A DNA stretch of 64,000 nt from Roseiarcus sp963779095 (GTDB taxonomy: Bacteria > Pseudomonadota > Alphaproteobacteria > Rhizobiales > Beijerinckiaceae): assembly GCA_963779095.1 (NCBI GenBank), contig CAVZWU010000001.1:124001-188000 (forward strand). Direction: 5' to 3'. The translations under genes and the position numbers were made by a program. Below, one piece after another: positions 1 through 7,319 of this stretch; the stretch's first letter is position 1; each line of letters begins with the position of its first letter. The notes beneath the pieces were generated by a model. It searched no databases and was not told where the DNA came from. It worked only from the letters and a program-made list of their open reading frames with translations.

Positions 1-843
1 TCGACGCTGGCCTCCGTCGCCTCGGGGAGATCGGCGAAGAGTTCGGCCATTTCCGCGCGCGTCTTGAACCGATGCTCGGGGGTCAGGCGCCGGCGCTGGT
101 GGCGCCGAAACCACCGCGCCCTCCGCGACGCAGAGCAGCGCGTCATGCGCCTCGTAGTCCGATGCGCCGCCGAAATAGGGCTCGTTGGTCGCGACCAGGG
201 GGAGGCCGAGACGGTCGGCGAGCGCGATGAGCTCAGGCTCGATCGCGCGCTCCGCATCGAGCCCGTGGCGCTGGATCTCGACATAGAGCCGCGAGCCGAA
301 GACTTTGGCGAGGCGCTCAAGGCGGCTTTCGGCGAGTTCGCCTAGATCCGGCTCTTAAGCGCCCGGTCGATCGGGCCGCCGGGGCCGCCGGTCAGCGCGA
401 TGAGGCCCTGGGCGTCCTCGAGCGCCGCGAAGGGAACATGCGCCTCGTCGCCGTCGGTCGGATCGAGCCAGAGCGCGGAGACGAGGCGCATCAGATTGCG
501 GTAGCCGGCCTCGTTCTGCGCCAGAAGCACGATTGGCGCGCGCGCATTGTCGCGCTCGACCCCGCGCAGAAAGGAGGGGGCCGCGTCGCCGAAATCGACC
601 GTCACCTGCGCGCCGATGATCGGCTGCACGCCGCTCTTGGCGAGCTTCTCCGAGAATTCGAGCGCGCCGAACAGGTTGTTGGTGTCGGTGATCGCCGAGA
701 GCCGGCATGGCGTCGGCCTTGGCGAGCTTCGCCAGCGTCTCGATGGTGAGCGCGCCCTCGCGCAGCGAATAGGCGCTGTGCACGTGCAGATGCACGAAGC
801 CGACGGCCTTCAGAACAGACGGGTCCAAGAGCTGCGAGTCCAT
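1..843 (-). CDS. dnaE: DNA polymerase III alpha subunit, N-terminal part, frameshifted and cut by the window edge
   Basis: This is the start of the replicative polymerase III alpha chain; only about 280 codons lie in the window. The PHP-domain start FVHLHVHSAYSL is near residue 17. In shifted frames the pieces NLFGALEF, QPIIGAQVTVDFGD, ALTGGPGGPIDRAL, LVATNEPYFG and YEAHDALL follow in the order expected for DnaE1, not the ImuC/DnaE2 type. The frame changes at about 700, 350 and 115, so no single frame spans the gene. DnaE1 is essential, so indels in the sequence are a likelier cause than gene death, unless a second copy exists elsewhere. The gene starts 73 nt downstream of the SOS-controlled small ORF on the same strand and could be cotranscribed with it (inference). 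Confidence 0.85.
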
Positions 844-916
844 GCGCCGGTTTTCGCAAGAGCGGGCGCGCGGGTCGAGACCGGGCGAGGCATGGGCTGT
901 GGATGACTTGCCTGCC

Positions 917-1021
917 TCACGATCCGATTGCGCGGGCGATCAGCGCAATCATGATCAGGAACGCCCCAAGGGCGGCGATTTCGGCGATGTCGCGCAGCGC
1001 GTAAGCGGCGATATTGTGCAT
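917..1021 (-). CDS. 34-residue SOS-controlled single-pass membrane peptide (SidA-like candidate)
   Basis: A short ORF of 34 codons with a strong ribosome site, AAGGAGG at 1027-1033, five bases before the ATG. The peptide has a short polar start with R10, D11 and E14, then a hydrophobic stretch at about residues 15-29 (ALGAFLIMIALIA), and ends RAIGS. That is enough for one membrane helix. It lies directly behind a promoter whose spacer carries a canonical alphaproteobacterial LexA box. Caulobacter SidA, a 29-residue LexA-regulated inner-membrane inhibitor of division, has the same size, location and control. I infer a comparable role only from architecture; no residue-level match is claimed. 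A small-ORF artefact is possible, but ribosome site, promoter and operator all agree. Confidence 0.7.
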   Translation of the reverse strand: MHNIAAYALRDIAEIAALGAFLIMIALIARAIGS

Positions 1022-1048
1022 CTCGGCCTCCTTGATCTGTATATGCGC

Positions 1049-1077
1049 ATGATATGTTCCTGATATGTTCGAGTCAA
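1049..1077 (-). promoter_or_regulatory. Sigma70-type promoter with embedded LexA/SOS box
   Basis: On the minus strand the -35 TTGACT (1077-1072) and -10 TATCAT (1054-1049) are separated by exactly 17 bases. Inside the spacer is GAACATATCAGGAAC (1070-1056), a perfect GAAC-N7-GAAC. Its complement, GTTC-N7-GTTC, is the established LexA operator of alphaproteobacteria. LexA bound here would occlude RNA polymerase. The first gene downstream is the 34-residue membrane peptide, then dnaE. Confidence 0.85.
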
Positions 1078-1194
1078 ACCGAAAAATGACGCAACGTCAA
1101 CCCGAAGCGGGGGTTGGTTAACGCGACCGGCTTGGCTAGGTTTTTCCCGGCGGCCCCTCGGGGGCCCGAGCAAAAGTCTGGAGGGGGCACGGGC

Positions 1195-2173
1195 ATGGCG
1201 GGACGGATTGGGGGATTTATAGCGGCCGCGGCGATGGCGCTGGCGCTTGGACCCGCGCGGGCCGCGCAGCCTTCGCTCACGCCCGCGCAGGTCATTTCGC
1301 TGTTCGCCACCGCGGGCTTTCCGCTCGGGCCAGACAAGCGCCCGCTGAACCGGTGCCGCCAGCCGGCCGATCCCAAGGTCAGTTTCGTCGACATGAACGG
1401 CGACGGCCGGGTCGAGGCGCTCTTTATCGACGAGGGCCCCTGCTACAAGCCGGACGGGCGCTGGTACGCGGTCGCGGCGCAATCGCCCGACGGCGCCTGG
1501 CGGCGCATCCTGGAAGGCGAGGGGTCCCTCCATGCGACCGGCGACCTCGCGCGGATGGTTCGTCCTGGCCGCGACCAGTGGCGGGAGCACGAAAGAGCTT
1601 CGCTACGACGGCCGCGGCTATGCGTCAGCCGATCACGCGCCGGCCGAGGCCGTTGCGCCGGCGCAGGGCGACGCTGCGGCGTCGCCTTCGGACGCGGAGG
1701 CCGCGCCCAAGGGCGGCCGCTATCCGACCGACGGATGGAAAGCGCCGGTCAAGTTCGCGCAACTGCCGCCGGCCGAGCAAGCGTCGATCATGAAAGCCGC
1801 TGGTTTCAAGCGCGTCGGCAAGGCCTGGAAGGGCTGCGAAGGCTCCTCGAGCGTCGACAAGGACGGCGTCGAGATCAAGGACCTCAACGGCGACGGCCGG
1901 CCGGAAGCCGTGATCACGGCTTCCGGCTACGAGTGCTATGGCAACGCCGGGCAGGGCTTCACCGTGCTGAGGGCGGTTCCGGGCGGCTGGAAGACGATGG
2001 CCGGAGAGACGGGGATTCCGACCTTTCTCAAAGAGCGCGGCGCCCAGGGCTACCCGGACATCGAGATCGGCGGCCCCGGCACGTGCTTCCCGGTCGAGCG
2101 CTGGAACGGAAAGAGCTACCGGGTCATCGGCGGCCGCACCGACGAAGACGTAGGAAAGCCCTGCAAGATCTGA
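1195..2173 (+). CDS. Secreted protein with two DxNGDG calcium-loop-like repeats (one frameshift)
   Basis: About 325 residues. The start at 1195 is chosen because GGAGGGGG lies just upstream and a clear signal peptide follows (AAAAMALALGPARAAQ). Two similar halves each carry a loop of EF-hand/VCBS type: VDMNGDGRVEALF in the first half and KDLNGDGRPEAVIT in the second. Each loop is followed by a cysteine-containing stretch (DEGPCY, SGYECYG). The halves are linked by an Ala/Pro-rich segment. The frame changes once near 1540-1553, within the first half. Such loops usually bind calcium or form propeller blades in exported proteins; the function of this one is unknown. An IS66 element lies 164 bases downstream. 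Confidence 0.6.
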
Positions 2174-2272
2174 GCAGCGCGCGGCCTCTTGCTCGCAAGG
2201 ATACGGCGCGGCTTCAGGAACGCGGGACCGGCGAGGCGATGAGAGCCAGGCCTGGAGCGGCCCAGGCACTAG

Positions 2273-2291
2273 TAACATTATCACAATGTTA
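2273..2291. promoter_or_regulatory. AT-rich dyad TAACATT-N5-AATGTTA
   Basis: A perfect 7-base inverted repeat with a 5-base centre, about 100 bases after the DxNGDG gene and 45 bases before the IS66 target duplication. It could be an operator or a weak terminator hairpin; there is no T-run. The GC-rich hairpin GCCTGG...CCAGGC lies just before it. Function unassigned. Confidence 0.3.
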
Positions 2292-2337
2292 TTAACCGCT
2301 TTTGAGGCCACGAGCGTCGACTTTTGCGGCGCGCCGG

Positions 2338-3909
2338 GTAACTCCCAAGCCGTCTGTTTTCAGGCTGCGATTGCGAGGAGGAGTTGGGAGGGGTTTGCAG
2401 TGAGGGCTTTGAGAATGTTGAGGCCGTGCTTTCGTGCGGTGGAGACGATGGACCTCATGCGGACGAAGACGTGAGCGCCTTCGAAGGTGCGGAAGCCGCC
2501 CGAGATTTTCATTTTGACCTTGGCCATGCGCAGGTCCTGTTCGGCCAGGTTATTGGTGAACGGGACGTCGAAGTCGACGAGGAAGCGCAGGGTCTCGTCC
2601 TTGAAGGTCTTGAAGCGGATGAGGAGATTATGGCCTGGGCGCTGCTTCTTTCGTTTTTTCGAGCCGGGCGAAGGATCGAAGGCCGGCAGGGCGCGATGGA
2701 AGGCGAGCCCTTCCCGAACGGCCTGCCAGTAGCGGTCGACGAAGCCTTGCACGCGTTCGGGTTCGAGCGCCCGGGCGCCGGCCTCTTTGGCTTGGCGCAC
2801 GGCCTTTGCGGCGTCGAGGAGGACGTCGCGCATGGCTTGCGCCCACGGCTCCTTGTCGATCTCGATGAGCGCCTTGAGTTCGCGCAGGTGATGGGCGTTG
2901 CAGAAGGCGTGAGCGACGTCCGCGAGGGCGTTGTAGGGGCGGAAATGGTCATGCACGACGACGCCGCCCTTCAACCCTGCGGGAACATCGCCGCGCGCCG
3001 CTCCGACCCGGTAGAAGGTATGGCTCCGGCTCGACGTCGTATGCAGCCATTGCAGGGAGCCTGCGATGCGAAAGCCGGTTTCGTCGAGATGCCTGACCTT
3101 GGCCCCGCCGACGCGCGTCCCGATCGCCTGATAGACGCCCTCCAGAGCCTGAGCCTTCTTGCCCATCCACGCGATCACGCTCGCCGGGCAGACGAGCGGC
3201 GCGCCGAACAGGTCCTGAAGCGCCTGCGCCGTCCGGTCCTCGGGCACAAGCTGCTGCACGTTGAGATAGACCGCCGCCGCCTTGATGCGCTCGCCATATT
3301 GGGTCGGCGAGATCACGCCGTCGGGGAACGCAGCCCGCGTCACGCCGCGGCATCGGGCGCAGGCATAGATGGCGCCCTGGTGCTCCGTGACCTCGATCAG
3401 CCGCTCGGGCAGGTCGAACACCTGACGCGTCTCCACCCCGGTCTGCATCGAAGCCGCGAGCGCCGCCCGGCAGCGCCGGCACGCCGCAGCCTCGTGTCGG
3501 ACGACCCAGTCGGGCGTCGCCGTCCGCCGCAGCGTGTCGCCCTTGTGGCCCCGCTGTCCCCCGCTCGCCTTGCCCGAACGGCCGCGAAGGCTGCCGGGAA
3601 GGCGCGACTTCTTCCTCAGCCCGTCGCTCGAAGGCGGCTTGGAGCTCGTCGTGCTGTCCAGATCCAGCCGGCGCCGAAGCTCGGCGTTCTCGGCTCGAAG
3701 GCCCTCGTTCTCCCGCCGCAAATCGGCGACCTCCGAGCGAAGCGCGGAAATCTCGCTCCGGAGCGCTTCGATCAGCGCCTGAACTTCGGCAGGGAGAATC
3801 ATCCCCACCTTAACTCACGGTTCGCCCCCGCCCGTCTCGAAAATCTCGCAAAACCTCAACGATCTCACACACCGTGTGACAATTCGGACTTACCCGGCTT
3901 GGGAGTTAC
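2338..3909 (-). mobile_element. Complete IS66-family insertion sequence with 8-bp target duplication
   Basis: A 1572-bp element bounded by perfect 15-bp inverted repeats: GTAACTCCCAAGCCG at 2338-2352 and its complement at 3895-3909. The 8 bases on each side are identical (CGCGCCGG at 2330-2337 and 3910-3917), the target-duplication length known for IS66. It carries one intact transposase gene and no separate TnpA/TnpB genes. Identical repeats, intact duplication and intact ORF suggest recent arrival. Confidence 0.93.
2360..3808 (-). CDS. IS66-family transposase
   Basis: 482 residues in one open frame. An N-terminal coiled coil (about residues 8-50, leucines and glutamates in heptads) leads to the STTSSKPPSSDG linker typical of IS66 proteins. 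A cysteine zinc-binding segment follows (CRRCRAAL near residue 115, CARCRG near 152). The DDE catalytic core contains RHLDETGFR, HDHFRPYN, CNAHHLREL and, near the C-terminus, FTNNLAEQDLRMAKVKMKISGG split across the usual N-N-x-x-E region. It moves the surrounding element. Length and motif order are normal for a single-ORF IS66 transposase, and nothing looks damaged. Confidence 0.95.
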   Translation of the reverse strand: MGMILPAEVQALIEALRSEISALRSEVADLRRENEGLRAENAELRRRLDLDSTTSSKPPSSDGLRKKSRLPGSLRGRSGKASGGQRGHKGDTLRRTATPDWVVRHEAAACRRCRAALAASMQTGVETRQVFDLPERLIEVTEHQGAIYACARCRGVTRAAFPDGVISPTQYGERIKAAAVYLNVQQLVPEDRTAQALQDLFGAPLVCPASVIAWMGKKAQALEGVYQAIGTRVGGAKVRHLDETGFRIAGSLQWLHTTSSRSHTFYRVGAARGDVPAGLKGGVVVHDHFRPYNALADVAHAFCNAHHLRELKALIEIDKEPWAQAMRDVLLDAAKAVRQAKEAGARALEPERVQGFVDRYWQAVREGLAFHRALPAFDPSPGSKKRKKQRPGHNLLIRFKTFKDETLRFLVDFDVPFTNNLAEQDLRMAKVKMKISGGFRTFEGAHVFVRMRSIVSTARKHGLNILKALTANPSQLLLAIAA

Positions 3910-4016
3910 CGCGCCGGTAAACCGGGTCGTAACGCACTGAAATTATTGGGGCGCGCCGGTAAAATGGCGGTTAGGCTTAGAAACCGCCGCCTGGACTAGC
4001 CGCCGGACCGGGCGCT

Positions 4017-4769
4017 TCACAACGTCTTCCGGCCGCGCTTCGCCGGCGCCGAGTCCAACTCCGGATAATGCCGGAAAACGCCCAATTCGTTGAAGGGGAT
4101 GCGCCGGTCCGAGGCGAGATAGGCCGCGACCTTCGGATGCTGCGCGACCGACCCCGCCAGCGCCGCGAGCGCCGGATAGGCCCGGCCTGCCTCCGCGAAC
4201 GCATGCGGGAAGGCGTAAGCCATGCCAGCCCAGACCTGGAACAGCGATAGGTCGACCGTGGTGAGGGCGGCGCCGACGGCGTGCTTCTGGCCCGCTGGGT
4301 TGTCGGTAAGCACCCGCTCGAAATAGCCGAGATATTTGGGGACGCGATGCTGAAGGAAGGCGGTCGAGCGCGCCTTGGCTTCCTCTTTCTGGTCCTCGAA
4401 ATAGCGGTCGGTCGAGATCGGATGATGCGTATCGTGAACCTCGGCGACGAAATCGGTGATCGTGAGCTGCAGCCCGTGCGCGAACAAGCGCCCCGCTTCA
4501 TCCTTCGGCGCAAGCTTAAGCTTGGGGCCGAGATAATGCAGAATGTTGGCGACATGCGAGACGACGATCGCGCCGTCGCGCAGGAAGGGCGGCGCGAACG
4601 GAGTCTGCGGCGCGCCGCCCGCGAGCATAGAGGTCATCGCCTTCATGCCGCGCCCGGCCCCGCGTTCGCGCGCGACATCGGCATAAGGCGCGCCGGCGGC
4701 CTCGAGCGCGAGGCGCACGAACTCGCCCCGCCCCTGGATGCCCGGCCAATAAAAGAGTTCGTAAGTCAC
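4017..4769 (-). CDS. Glutathione S-transferase family protein
   Basis: 250 residues from a GTG start at 4769, chosen because the GST fold begins at once (TYELFYWPGIQGRGEFVRLA) and GGGAGGG lies upstream. The N-terminal thioredoxin-like domain runs to about residue 85 and ends in VVSHVANILHYLG, where the glutathione-binding segment of the fold is expected. The all-helical C-terminal domain follows. GSTs conjugate glutathione to electrophiles in the cytoplasm; the substrate here is unknown. The C-terminus ends in a basic AKRGRKTL tail. It is 25 bases downstream of the Dom34-like gene on the same strand, so they may form an operon. Confidence 0.8.
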   Translation of the reverse strand: MTYELFYWPGIQGRGEFVRLALEAAGAPYADVARERGAGRGMKAMTSMLAGGAPQTPFAPPFLRDGAIVVSHVANILHYLGPKLKLAPKDEAGRLFAHGLQLTITDFVAEVHDTHHPISTDRYFEDQKEEAKARSTAFLQHRVPKYLGYFERVLTDNPAGQKHAVGAALTTVDLSLFQVWAGMAYAFPHAFAEAGRAYPALAALAGSVAQHPKVAAYLASDRRIPFNELGVFRHYPELDSAPAKRGRKTL

Positions 4770-4794
4770 CGCCGCTTTCCCTCCCTTGCATGTC

Positions 4795-5178
4795 TTACGG
4801 CCGCATGCGGTCGGCGGCTTTGACATAGCGGCGCGCGAAGTCGAGAAGCTCGCCGTCGGTCGGATGGTCCGCCTTCTCCACGCCCTCCACATGGGCGCGG
4901 ATCGCGGGATGCTTCTGGGCCAGGAATTTGGCGAAAAAGTCCTTCTCCTGCGCCGGCCCGACGATGAGGATCGCTCCGGCGTCGGCGATCGCCTTCGTGA
5001 CATCCTCGAAGAACGGCTTGTTCTCTTCGGTCCTATGGCCGGTGCGCGGCTCCCGGGCGTGAAGGTCGCGAACCACGTGGTCGCGGACCACGGTCCTGTC
5101 CGCCTCGTCGACGTTGAAATGGAAAACGCGCGCCCGCTTGTGATCGATCCAGACGACGGCGTGATAATGACCGGCCAT
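4795..5178 (-). CDS. Small Dom34/eRF1-like (translational machinery type) protein
   Basis: 127 residues starting MAGHYHAVVWIDHKRARVFHF. This opening, the histidine-rich middle (HAREPRTGHRTEE), the strand ILIVGPAQEKDFFAKFLAQK and the end HPTDGELLDFARRYVKAADR match a widespread proteobacterial family annotated as translational machinery or baeRF-like proteins. That family resembles domain 1 of the ribosome-rescue factors Dom34/eRF1. A biochemical role is not established. It precedes the GST gene on the same strand. Confidence 0.55.
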   Translation of the reverse strand: MAGHYHAVVWIDHKRARVFHFNVDEADRTVVRDHVVRDLHAREPRTGHRTEENKPFFEDVTKAIADAGAILIVGPAQEKDFFAKFLAQKHPAIRAHVEGVEKADHPTDGELLDFARRYVKAADRMRP

Positions 5179-5235
5179 GACGGCGCTCCTTGATGGATTG
5201 GCGCTTGACCCTACCGCGCCCGTCAAGGCTGCGCT

Positions 5236-6333
5236 ATGACCCGCTTCATGCGGAAAGACATGAAGGCCGCGACGATGGCCGCTCCTCCGCCCGACAAGGC
5301 GGCCTCTTACGAGATCGGTGAGGACGAAGCGGGCATGCGGCTCGACCGCTGGCTGCACCGCAGGTTTCCGGAGGTCGCGAATTCGCACCTGATGCGGATC
5401 GTCCGCAAGGGGGAGGTGCGCGTCTCGGGCAAGCGGGCCGACATTTCGACCAGGCTCGCGACGGGAGAGAGCGTGCGCGTGCCGCCGCTCCGGATCGCGC
5501 CGGCGGAGGCTCCAGCGATCAAGCGCGCCAGTCCCGGCGACGCTGACGCCATCCGGGCGATGATTCTGTTCGAGGATCGCGACGTGCTTGTGCTGAACAA
5601 GCCTTACGGGCTCGCGGTCCAGGGCGGCTCGGGGACGACCCGCCATATCGACGGCATGCTTCAGGCGCTCGCCGACAAGGCGGGCAATCGGCCCGTTCTC
5701 GTTCATCGCCTGGACCGTGACACGTCGGGCGTTCTCCTGATCGCCAAATCGCGCAAGATGGCGGCCGAGCTTGGCGAAATCTTCCGCTCGCGGCAGGCGA
5801 AGAAGATCTATTGGGCGCTGGTCGAGGGCGTGCCGAAGCCCGCGCAGGGGCGCATCTCGATGTTTCTCGCCAAGGGCGAGGGCATGGGCGAAACACGGGG
5901 GCAGGGCAGGGCGGATCTCGAGCGCATGCGAGTCGCCAAGCACGGCGACCCGGACGCCCAGCATTCGCTGACCCTTTACGCCGTCGTCGACAAGGTCGCG
6001 CCGCGGCTTGCGTGGCTCTCGATGCGCCCGGTCACGGGGCGCACCCATCAGCTTCGCGCCCATTGCGAGGCGATCGGCCACCCGATCGTCGGCGATCCGA
6101 AATACAATCGAAGGCCCGCGAACGACCCGGCCCGCGGCGATCCGTTGCGGGCTGTCCCGCCCGGGCTCGAACCCAGGCTGCATCTTCTGGCGCGCCGCCT
6201 GATCCTGCCCCATCCGCGCAAGGGCGTGATCGATGTGACCGCGCCGCTGCCTGAGCACATGAAGAAAAGCTTCGCCATGTTCGGCTTCGACGAGCACGAG
6301 CGCGACCCGATCGAGGATGCGCCGGATGAGTGA
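5236..6333 (+). CDS. rluC: RluC/RluD-family 23S rRNA pseudouridine synthase
   Basis: 365 residues. An S4 RNA-binding domain (about residues 35-95, RLDRWLHRRFPEV, IVRKGEVRVSGKR) precedes the pseudouridine synthase core, with LNKPYGLAVQGG, the catalytic motif HRLDRDTSG near residue 160, and RTHQLRAHCEAIGHPIVGD. The enzyme isomerises specific uridines of 23S rRNA; the exact RluC target set is inferred from family. Several in-frame ATGs lie near the 5' end (5236, 5248, 5260, 5275), so the start is uncertain by up to 13 codons. The end overlaps the ATP12-type gene by 8 bases, implying translational coupling. Confidence 0.88.
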   Translation: MTRFMRKDMKAATMAAPPPDKAASYEIGEDEAGMRLDRWLHRRFPEVANSHLMRIVRKGEVRVSGKRADISTRLATGESVRVPPLRIAPAEAPAIKRASPGDADAIRAMILFEDRDVLVLNKPYGLAVQGGSGTTRHIDGMLQALADKAGNRPVLVHRLDRDTSGVLLIAKSRKMAAELGEIFRSRQAKKIYWALVEGVPKPAQGRISMFLAKGEGMGETRGQGRADLERMRVAKHGDPDAQHSLTLYAVVDKVAPRLAWLSMRPVTGRTHQLRAHCEAIGHPIVGDPKYNRRPANDPARGDPLRAVPPGLEPRLHLLARRLILPHPRKGVIDVTAPLPEHMKKSFAMFGFDEHERDPIEDAPDE

Positions 6334-7096
6334 GGCGGGGGAATCGCCGCGCGACCCGATGCGCGCCGCCCAGGCCAACATGCGGCCCCAGCCGGTCAGG
6401 CGCTTCTATAAGCACGCCGAGGTGACCGAAGAGGACGGGCGCTTTGTCCTCAGTCTCGATGGGCGCCGCGCGCGCACGCCCGGCCGCAATCCGCTCGCCC
6501 ACGCGAGCCGCGCGCTTATGCTTCACGCGGCCGCCGAATGGGAGCGGCAAAGCGAGACGATCGATCCGGCCGGCATGCCGCTGACGCGGCTCCTCAACTC
6601 GGCGATCGACGGCGTCGCGCACACGATGGCCGAAACGCGCGCCGACATTCTGCGCTACGCGGGCTCCGACCTCCTTTGCTACCGCGCCGAGGAGCCGGAC
6701 ACATTGGTTGCGCGCCAGGCGCACGCCTTCGATCCTGTCCTGCGCTGGGCCGCGGACGAGCTTGGGGCGCGGTTCCATATGACGGCCGGGGTGATGCATA
6801 TCGCGCAGCCGCCCCAGGCGCTGGCCGCGATCGGCGCCGCGCTCGAGGCCTACAATGACCCCGCAGCGCTCGCCGCGCTTAGCGTCATGACCACGCTGAG
6901 CGGCTCCGCTCTGCTCGCGCTCGCCGTCGCGCGCGGCTTCCTTTCGCCGGAAGCCGCGTGGCGCGCCGCGCATGTCGACGAGGACTTCCAGGCGGAGCGC
7001 TGGGGCGAGGACGCGGAGGCCGCGGCGCGGCGCGCGGGCCGCTGGCGGGAGTTCGAGGCCGCGGCGGTCGTTATGGAGGCGATGCGGGCGGCGTGA
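6326..7096 (+). CDS. ATP12-family F1-ATPase assembly chaperone
   Basis: 256 residues from the ATG at 6326, which overlaps the end of the pseudouridine synthase gene; an ATG nine bases earlier is also possible. The family signatures are present: RRFYKHAEV, the SLDGRRARTPGRNPL segment, AEWERQSETIDPAGMPLTRL, GSDLLCYRAEEP, and a C-terminal MTTLSGSALLALAV. In mitochondria ATP12 helps the F1 alpha subunit fold; alphaproteobacteria share the family and a similar cytoplasmic role is assumed. Pairing with an RluC-type gene is common in this class. Confidence 0.88.
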   Translation: MSEAGESPRDPMRAAQANMRPQPVRRFYKHAEVTEEDGRFVLSLDGRRARTPGRNPLAHASRALMLHAAAEWERQSETIDPAGMPLTRLLNSAIDGVAHTMAETRADILRYAGSDLLCYRAEEPDTLVARQAHAFDPVLRWAADELGARFHMTAGVMHIAQPPQALAAIGAALEAYNDPAALAALSVMTTLSGSALLALAVARGFLSPEAAWRAAHVDEDFQAERWGEDAEAAARRAGRWREFEAAAVVMEAMRAA

Positions 7097-7319
7097 CGCG
7101 AAGACCGGGCGCGTCGCAATGGAGGGCAGGAATGCGGACCTGGCCCGGTCGCCGGTTGGTTCTTTGGGCTTACCCACCGAGGGCATTTCCCATTCGATTG
7201 GTAGTTGTGGCAAAATTAACGCGGAGTGACAAAATTCGGCCCCATTCCCCGACGGGCCTTGTTCCTCTTGGTTCTGACGCTAACGTCGCAAAACCGATTC
7301 GGAAAGGCAGAGGGGATCT

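Noticed and set aside
1..843. ImuC/DnaE2 error-prone polymerase under SOS control
   Set aside because: The visible blocks (NLFGALEF, QPIIGAQ, ALTGGPGGPID) are those of DnaE1, and no imuA/imuB genes precede it.
2384..3940. A 518-codon plus-strand frame across IS66
   Set aside because: It is the antisense shadow of the transposase; composition is Arg/Gly/Ala-rich with no family motifs or ribosome site.
4795..6381. A 528-codon minus-strand frame extending the Dom34-like gene
   Set aside because: Only the last 127 codons match a family, and an ATG with normal sequence context opens them. The rest is antisense to the pseudouridine synthase gene.
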